In this document: positions 33,207-38,120 of the stretch, piece after piece
How the letters are laid out: each line of letters opens with the position of its first letter
Numbering within the stretch: position 1 is the stretch's first letter
Origin: Rhodovarius crocodyli
Lineage (GTDB): Bacteria > Pseudomonadota > Alphaproteobacteria > Acetobacterales > Acetobacteraceae
Direction of reading: 5' to 3'
Length of the DNA stretch: 38,120 bases
Assembly: GCA_945901085.1 (NCBI GenBank)
Contig: CAMDJV010000034.1
Location: 1 to 38,120, forward strand
Program-made: the position numbers and the translations under genes
The notes under the pieces: model-generated
Told to the model about the DNA's origin: nothing
The model's input: only the letters and a program-made list of their open reading frames with translations
Database searches by the model: none

Positions 33207-34841
33207 ATGCCCGATACCTCCATGAATCCGCCCGTGCTGGATGCGCTGATCATCGGCGCTGGCTTCTCTGGGATGTACCAGTTGCACTGCCTGCGTGACC
33301 GGCAGGGGCTCTCCGCCCTGGTGCTGGAGGCCGGTGCCGGCGTGGGTGGCACTTGGTACTGGAACCGCTATCCCGGCGCGCGCTGCGACTCCGAAAGCCA
33401 CTCCTATTGCTACAGCTTCTCCCAGGAGATGCTGCAGGAGTGGGAATGGTCCGAGCGCTATCCCGAACAGCCCGAGATCATGCGCTACATGAATTATGTG
33501 GCCGACAAATTCGACCTCAAGCGCGATATCCGCTTCAATACCCGCGTCATCGCCGCCCATTGGGACGCCCCGGCCAATCTGTGGCGGGTGGAGACCGAGG
33601 CGGGTCAATCCTACGCCGCGCGCTACCTCATCACTGCCGTGGGCTGCCTCTCCACCGCCAATGTGCCGAAATTCCCCGGGCTTGAGAGCTATGAAGGCCG
33701 CTGGGTGCATACCGGCGAATGGCCGCATGAAGGGGTGGATTTCACCGGCCTGCGCGTTGGCCAAATCGGCACCGGTTCCACCGGCATTCAATCCATCCCG
33801 GTGATCGCCGCCCAGGCCGCTTCCCTGACCGTCTTCCAACGCACCGCCAATTACTCCACCCCCGCACGCAACCACCCGCTCAGCCCGGAATTCCAGGCCT
33901 GGGTGAAGGCGAATTACGGCGAGATCGTCCAGACCATGCGCGAGACGCGCAATGGCCATTGGTTCCGCATCAAGGACCGCTCGATCTTCGATGTGACCGA
34001 TGAAGAGCGCGAAGCCGCTTTCGAGGAATCCTGGGAAAAGGGCGGCCTGCAATTCCGCTCCGAATTCGGCGATATCACCACCAATCTGGAGGCCAATTCC
34101 AAGGCCGCCGAATTCATCAAGCGCAAAATCCGCGAGACGGTGAAGGACCCGGAAAAGGCCCGCCTGCTGTCGGATATCGACCACCCCTATGCCGCCAAGC
34201 GCCCGCCGATCGACACTGGCTATTTCGAGGCGATGAACCTCGACCATGTCAGCCTCGTCGATGTGAAGGCCAACCCCATCGTCGAGATCACGCCCAAGGG
34301 CGTGCGCACCACGGCGGGTGAGTATGAGTTGGACATGATCGTCTTCGCCACCGGCTTCGATGCGATGACCGGGCCGCTGCTGCGCCTCAACATCACCGGC
34401 CGTGACGGTGTGGCGCTGCGCGATGTCTGGGCCGCCGGGCCGCGCAGCTATCTCGGCCTGCAGGTTGAGGGCTTCCCCAATATGTTCACCATCACCGGCC
34501 CCGGCAGCCCCTCGGTGCTGACCAATATGCCGGTGGCGATCGAGCAGCATGTGGAGTTCATCACCACCCTCATCGCCCATATGCGCGCCGAGGGCGTGGC
34601 CCGCATTGAGCCCCAGGCCGAGGCGGTGGCGGATTGGCTGGTGAAGGTCAACGAAGCCTCGCATGAGACCCTGCTGCCGCAGGCGGCCAGCAGTTGGTAT
34701 CTTGGCGCCAATGTCCCCGGCAAGCCGCGCGTCTTCATGCCCTATGCCGGCGGCATGGCGAAATATCGTGGCATTTGCGAGGAGGTGGCGGCCGAGGGCT
34801 ATAAGGGCTTCGTGCTGGAGCGCGAGACGGCGCTGACCTGA
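33207..34841 (+). CDS. Flavin-containing Baeyer-Villiger-type monooxygenase
   Basis: A 544-residue FAD/NADPH enzyme. First Rossmann motif GAGFSG at 17-22 within LDALIIGAGFSGMYQLHCLR, then GGTWYWNRYPGARCDSESHS, typical of cyclohexanone-type monooxygenases. The Baeyer-Villiger fingerprint FxGxxxHTxxWP appears as YEGRWVHTGEWP (first residue Tyr), next to the second Rossmann GTGSTGIQ. Such enzymes insert oxygen beside a carbonyl, giving an ester or lactone. Start at 33207 (MPDTSMNPP) chosen over 33153 because upstream residues have no family character; ribosome site is weak. The next gene, an esterase, begins directly after the stop, and the pair likely acts in sequence on a ketone. Confidence 0.92.
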   Translation: MPDTSMNPPVLDALIIGAGFSGMYQLHCLRDRQGLSALVLEAGAGVGGTWYWNRYPGARCDSESHSYCYSFSQEMLQEWEWSERYPEQPEIMRYMNYVADKFDLKRDIRFNTRVIAAHWDAPANLWRVETEAGQSYAARYLITAVGCLSTANVPKFPGLESYEGRWVHTGEWPHEGVDFTGLRVGQIGTGSTGIQSIPVIAAQAASLTVFQRTANYSTPARNHPLSPEFQAWVKANYGEIVQTMRETRNGHWFRIKDRSIFDVTDEEREAAFEESWEKGGLQFRSEFGDITTNLEANSKAAEFIKRKIRETVKDPEKARLLSDIDHPYAAKRPPIDTGYFEAMNLDHVSLVDVKANPIVEITPKGVRTTAGEYELDMIVFATGFDAMTGPLLRLNITGRDGVALRDVWAAGPRSYLGLQVEGFPNMFTITGPGSPSVLTNMPVAIEQHVEFITTLIAHMRAEGVARIEPQAEAVADWLVKVNEASHETLLPQAASSWYLGANVPGKPRVFMPYAGGMAKYRGICEEVAAEGYKGFVLERETALT

Positions 34842-35765
34842 ATGACGGCGCCGCTTCACCCCGATTGCCAGACCCTGCTAGCCATGATGGCGGCCGCCGG
34901 ACGGCCGCGCTTCGAAACGCTCGACGCCCAGGCCGCCCGCGCGCAATATGCCGGTGCCCGCGGCGCCGTGCAGCCGCCGCCGCCCGATGTGGCCGAGGCG
35001 CGGCATCTGCCCGGCATGCGCTTCTATCGCCCGCTGGGCAGTGACGCGGCCGATATCCTGCCCTGCCTGGTCTTTGCCCATGGTGGCGGCTGGGTGTTTG
35101 GTGATCTCGATACGCATGACCATCTCGCCCGCAGCCTCGCCAATGCGGCGGGCTGCGCCGTGCTGGCGGTGGATTACCGCCTGGCACCCGAGCACCGCTT
35201 CCCCGCCGCGGTGGAGGATGTGGCGGCGGGCATCTGCTATGCGGTGGCGCAGGCAGCAACGCTGGGTATCGACCCCACACGCCTCGCGGTGGGCGGTGAC
35301 AGCGCAGGAGGCAATCTCGCCGCCGTGGCCGCCCTGATGGCCCGCGATGGTGACCTGCCAGCGCTGCGCTTCCAATTGCTGCTCTACCCCGTCACCGACA
35401 TGGTGCAAGCCCAAGGCAGCTATACCCGCTTCGCCGCCGGCCTGCCCCTCACTGGCCCCGCCATGGGCTGGTTCCGCGCGCATTACACGCCCGAGCCGGA
35501 AACTTGGGTGGATTGGCGGGCCTCTCCCCTGCGCGCGGCCTCGCTGCGCGGCGTGGCGCCAGCCTTTGTGCTGACCGTGGGGCATGATCCGCTTTGCGAT
35601 GAAGGCCGCGACTACGCCGCGAGGCTGGAGCTGGAGGGTGTGCAGGTAGCCCACCTGCATGCCTCCGATCTGCTGCATGGCTGCCTGACAATGGCGGCGG
35701 TGGTGCGCCCGGCGATGGATCTGATTGCCATGGCGGGCGCCGCCCTGCGACGGGGGCTGGCTTAG
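34842..35765 (+). CDS. Alpha/beta hydrolase, HSL-type esterase
   Basis: A 307-residue esterase of the hormone-sensitive-lipase family. Oxyanion motif HGGGW at 80-84, nucleophile motif GDSAGG at 152-157 (S154), DYRLAPEHRFPAAVED, and near the C-terminus the acid in HDPLCDEGRDYA and the histidine in LHGCLTM. Its ATG follows the stop of the monooxygenase with no spacing, so the two are one transcript. Oxygenation to ester then hydrolysis to acid and alcohol is the obvious route; the ketone is unknown. No signal peptide. Confidence 0.92.
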   Translation: MTAPLHPDCQTLLAMMAAAGRPRFETLDAQAARAQYAGARGAVQPPPPDVAEARHLPGMRFYRPLGSDAADILPCLVFAHGGGWVFGDLDTHDHLARSLANAAGCAVLAVDYRLAPEHRFPAAVEDVAAGICYAVAQAATLGIDPTRLAVGGDSAGGNLAAVAALMARDGDLPALRFQLLLYPVTDMVQAQGSYTRFAAGLPLTGPAMGWFRAHYTPEPETWVDWRASPLRAASLRGVAPAFVLTVGHDPLCDEGRDYAARLELEGVQVAHLHASDLLHGCLTMAAVVRPAMDLIAMAGAALRRGLA

Positions 35766-35806
35766 CCGCTCACCCCACCCTTGCGGCGCGCGCCCCGCGC
35801 ACCGAC

Positions 35807-36667
35807 ATGGATGTCATGCCCGTGACCGCCATTACCGAAGCCCGAATCGCCCTCGACGCCGCCGGCCAATTGCCCGAGGCGGAGATCGACCTCGCCACCG
35901 TGGCCCTGCAACTCGCCCGCATTGATAGCCCCCAGGCGGATTGGCGCGCGGGGGCAGCCCTGCTGAGCGAGATCGCGCGTGAGGCGGTGTCCCGCGCTGC
36001 CGCCAACCCCGCCGCCGATGCCGGGGATGGCGAGGCCCGCCGGCAGGTGCTTGCCGCCCTCATCCATGGCCAATTCGGCTTCCAGGGCGATACGCAATCC
36101 TATGATGACATGGCCAATGCCAATCTCATCGAGGTGCTGGCACGCCGCAAGGGGCTGCCCGTAGCACTCGGCCTGTTATGGCTGCACGCTGCCGAAGCCG
36201 CTGGGTGGGAGGCGCATGGCGTTGATTTCCCAGGCCATTTCATCCTCGCGCTGCAGGATAAAACCGGCCCCGTGGTGGTGGATGTCTTCCATGGTGGCAA
36301 GCGGCTGGAGGCGCAGGATTTGCGCGCCCTGGTCAAACGGATGGAGGGTGCCAAGGCCGAGCTACGCCCTGGCATGATGGTGGCCATGGGCAAGCGCGCC
36401 ATGCTGCTGCGCCTGCAAAACAACATCAAGCTGCGCCGCCTGCAGCGCCATGATGTGGAAGGCGCCCTGGCCTGCGTGGAGGACATGAAGCGCCTGGCCC
36501 CCGGCAATGCCCTGCTCTGGCGCGAGGCGGGGTTGATGAACCAGCGGCTGGAGCGCATTGGCGCAGCGCTGACCCAGCTTGAGCACGCCCTGGTGCTGGC
36601 ACCACAGGCCGAAGGGCATCTGCGCATCCGCGAATTGGTCGATGAACTCCGCCACCGGTTGAACTGA
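35807..36667 (+). CDS. SirB1-family transglutaminase-like / TPR protein
   Basis: A 286-residue cytoplasmic protein. The transglutaminase-like N-domain contains [40 protein letters not shown] and [11 protein letters not shown], the SirB1 features; the usual catalytic Cys of transglutaminases is replaced (NANL here), as in this family. From about 205 there are TPR-like helices ([20 protein letters not shown]). Biochemical role is not established. ATG 35807 or 35816 may be used. It lies between the esterase and gshB with short gaps, all on the plus strand. Confidence 0.88.
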   Translation: MDVMPVTAITEARIALDAAGQLPEAEIDLATVALQLARIDSPQADWRAGAALLSEIAREAVSRAAANPAADAGDGEARRQVLAALIHGQFGFQGDTQSYDDMANANLIEVLARRKGLPVALGLLWLHAAEAAGWEAHGVDFPGHFILALQDKTGPVVVDVFHGGKRLEAQDLRALVKRMEGAKAELRPGMMVAMGKRAMLLRLQNNIKLRRLQRHDVEGALACVEDMKRLAPGNALLWREAGLMNQRLERIGAALTQLEHALVLAPQAEGHLRIRELVDELRHRLN

Positions 36668-36711
36668 ACGCGCCTGAGTGGCAAGCACGCCGCAACAGAC
36701 GGAGTGGCGGC

Positions 36712-37653
36712 ATGTCCTTGCGCGTGGCGGTTCAGATGGACCCGATGGAAAGCATCAATATCGATGGCGATAGCAGCTTCGCCCTGATGCTGGAGGCCCA
36801 GGCCCGGGGCCATAAGCTGTGGCATTATCACGTGCGCCATCTCTCGATGAAGGCGGGCGAGGTGACCGCCTGGGCGCATCCGGTGACGGTCAAGCGCGAG
36901 CGTGGCGCGCATTATGAATTCGGCCCGCCGGTGCAGCTGGATTTGGCGCGCGATATCGATGTGGTGCTGATGCGCCAGGACCCGCCCTTCGACATGGCCT
37001 ATATCACCGCCACCCATATCCTTGAGCATATCCACCCGAAAACCCTGGTGGTGAATGACCCGGCCAGCGTGCGCAACGCGCCGGAAAAACTCTTCGTGCT
37101 CAAATTCCCCGAATTGATGCCCGAGACCCTGGTGACATCGGACACGCGCGAGATCATCCGCTTCCGGCAGGAGCATGGCGACATCATCGTCAAACCGCTT
37201 TTCGGCAATGGCGGGGCTGGGGTGTTTCACCTCAAGCCCAATGATTCCAACCTCAATTCCCTCATCGAAATGTTCACCGAACGCTCGCGCGAGCCGCTGA
37301 TGGTGCAAAAATACCTCCCCGCGGTGCGGCAGGGCGATAAGCGGGTGATTCTGATCGATGGTGTGGCGCTGGGCGGCATCAACCGCGTGCCGGCCGAGGG
37401 CGAGGCCCGCAGCAATATGCATGTGGGCGGCACGCCGGTGAAGACGGTGCTGACCGAGCGCGAATTGGAAATCTGCGCCAAGATCGGGCCGGAATTGAAG
37501 GCGCGCGGGATGATTTTTGTCGGCATCGACGTGATCGGCGGCTATCTGACCGAAATCAACGTCACCTCACCCACCGGCTTGCAGGAATTGGCCCGCTTCG
37601 ATGGCATCCACCTTGAGCGCAATATCTGGGATGCGATTGAGGCGCGGCGCTGA
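36712..37653 (+). CDS. gshB: Glutathione synthetase
   Basis: A 313-residue ATP-grasp enzyme joining gamma-glutamylcysteine and glycine. N-domain [20 protein letters not shown] with the substrate site, then [20 protein letters not shown], the ATP-grasp lid [17 protein letters not shown], and the metal-binding end [18 protein letters not shown]. All are classic for proteobacterial GshB. Cytoplasmic; gshA is not in view. It is the last normal chromosomal gene before AT-rich DNA and an insertion element. Confidence 0.97.
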   Translation: MSLRVAVQMDPMESINIDGDSSFALMLEAQARGHKLWHYHVRHLSMKAGEVTAWAHPVTVKRERGAHYEFGPPVQLDLARDIDVVLMRQDPPFDMAYITATHILEHIHPKTLVVNDPASVRNAPEKLFVLKFPELMPETLVTSDTREIIRFRQEHGDIIVKPLFGNGGAGVFHLKPNDSNLNSLIEMFTERSREPLMVQKYLPAVRQGDKRVILIDGVALGGINRVPAEGEARSNMHVGGTPVKTVLTERELEICAKIGPELKARGMIFVGIDVIGGYLTEINVTSPTGLQELARFDGIHLERNIWDAIEARR

Positions 37654-37705
37654 GGCGGGCGGGGGAAGCTTGATGGGAGCTTGCCTCACTCCCACTCCAT
37701 AGTCA

Positions 37706-37723
37706 CTTTTGAAATTTCAAAAG
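37706..37723. repeat. 18-bp perfect palindrome in AT-rich DNA
   Basis: CTTTTGAAATTTCAAAAG lies 53 nt after gshB. The surrounding 37654-37878 stretch is AT-rich and gene-free, with a perfect TATAAT at 37790-37795 but no matching -35 box. It may be a terminator arm for gshB, a protein site, or debris of the mobile region; I see no gene here. Confidence 0.5.
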
Positions 37724-37878
37724 CATTTTCAAAGAGTTGTACCTTCAAAATTTTCATGTGTAACTTTCGTGCAAGTGGGCTGTTAAGGCTATAATTCACG
37801 ACGAACCTACTCTTATGGCGGCCCGATCGCGATCCTGCACACTGCGCGGTCGCCTATCAAGCGCGCACCCATCCTCAT

Positions 37879-37974
37879 CTATCCAGCCAATTCCACCGCT
37901 GCCCTCATCATGGTGTCGTTGACGTCGATGTATGCCTGCGTGACGCGGATATCTTGGTGCCCTGCGATAGCAGC
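37879..37974 (-). pseudogene. Tyrosine recombinase (integrase) 3' fragment, cut by an IS
   Basis: Minus-strand frame reading AAIAGHQDIRVTQAYIDVND then TMMRAAVELAG and a stop (TAG at 37881-37879). The GH and the tyrosine in TQAYIDV are the last catalytic elements of phage-type and transposon integrases (compare GHxxxxTTxRYI). Upstream coding sequence is missing because the IS21-family end begins at 37976. The rest may lie beyond the IS outside the window. It shows that an integrase gene once bordered gshB. Confidence 0.7.
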
Positions 37975-37975
37975 C

Positions 37976-38120
37976 TGTCAAACAGCGCCCAATATTTTCC
38001 ACCCAACAGCGCCCAAAACTTTCCAGTTTATGCGGTCGGTTTCGGCTGTTTTCGCCTTTGCTTGAACCGGAAGGAGTCATTCCCGGTTTCGAGGATGTCG
38101 CAATGATGGGTGATGCGATC
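37976..38120 (-). mobile_element. End of an IS21-family insertion sequence
   Basis: The terminus starts TGTCAAACAGCGCCC. Two 21-bp direct repeats, AACAGCGCCCAATATTTTCCA (first 20 bases at 37981-38000) and its near copy at 38005-38025, spaced 24 bp, are the multiple transposase sites typical of IS21 ends. Inside, the last codons of istB are read on the minus strand toward this end. The element continues past the window, so istA and the other terminus are not seen. Confidence 0.75.
38028..38120 (-). CDS. istB: IS21-family helper ATPase IstB, C-terminal fragment
   Basis: 30 codons plus stop (TAA at 38030-38028), frame open at the window edge. The product [20 protein letters not shown] followed by a basic tail is the typical end of IstB (RLTHHCDIIETGNxSYRF). 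IstB is the AAA+ target-selection partner of transposase IstA. Only the tail is present because the window stops. Confidence 0.8.
   Translation of the reverse strand, partial: DRITHHCDILETGNDSFRFKQRRKQPKPTA

Noticed and set aside
33021-34859. 612-residue minus-strand frame across the monooxygenase gene
   Set aside because: Shadow of a well-supported gene; composition is typical antisense high-GC translation and no family is recognisable.
37796-38080. 94-codon minus-strand frame at the window end
   Set aside because: It crosses the IS21 boundary in a different frame from both istB and the integrase fragment, which have clear family matches.

Overview
This window reads as high-GC chromosomal DNA of an alphaproteobacterium, most likely Acetobacteraceae (Roseomonas-like). 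The basis is strongly GC-biased codon use, a CcrM-type cell-cycle methyltransferase, a tpiA-secG pair divergent from ppiD-trpE, dciA divergent from mutY, and several orphan periplasmic binding proteins. That placement is inference from gene content and order; no marker such as rRNA is present. Genes are dense, often joined by ATGA overlaps.

Layout. 1-0.9 kb: end of the F1F0 ATP synthase operon (atpD 3' end, atpC), with two strong hairpins between the genes. 0.9-4 kb: ferritin-like di-iron protein, Bug-type solute receptor, quinone oxidoreductase. 4.1-8.4 kb: an M16 protease pair (active plus inactive partner) and pgi. 8.4-11.7 kb: Tat-type amidohydrolase and gamma-glutamyltransferase on the minus strand. 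11.8-16.3 kb: secG and tpiA on minus, ppiD and trpE on plus. 16.3-17.1 kb: a decayed multicopper-oxidase relic exactly where two conserved neighbourhoods (trpE-trpG and dsbA-smc) are both broken. 17.1-20.8 kb: dsbA-like, dciA, mutY, recX, azlCD. 20.9-24.1 kb: ccrM, a P-loop gene relic, a GNAT acetyltransferase, an outer-membrane protein and an MBL hydrolase. 24.1-26.6 kb: oligopeptide-type binding protein and a DMT exporter. 26.7-32.2 kb: a complete urtABCDE urea/amide ABC importer. 32.2-36.7 kb: lytic transglycosylase, a candidate small RNA with a strong terminator, a Baeyer-Villiger monooxygenase plus esterase pair, and a SirB1-family protein. 36.7-37.7 kb: gshB. 37.7-38.1 kb: AT-rich DNA, a tyrosine-recombinase 3' fragment and the end of an IS21-family element, i.e. 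the edge of a mobile region.

How genes work together: the urt operon feeds nitrogen (urea or short amides), though no urease is in view. The monooxygenase/esterase pair would oxidise a ketone to an ester or lactone and hydrolyse it. The azlCD pair would export branched-chain amino acids. GGT and GshB both touch glutathione but lie 25 kb apart.

I did not find a convincing whole new defence or biosynthetic system. The least explained items are the candidate small RNA at about 33.03-33.12 kb, the AT-rich spacer with four inverted repeats that splits urtB from urtC, the rearrangement scar at 16.3-17.1 kb, and the 22-codon P-loop relic behind ccrM.
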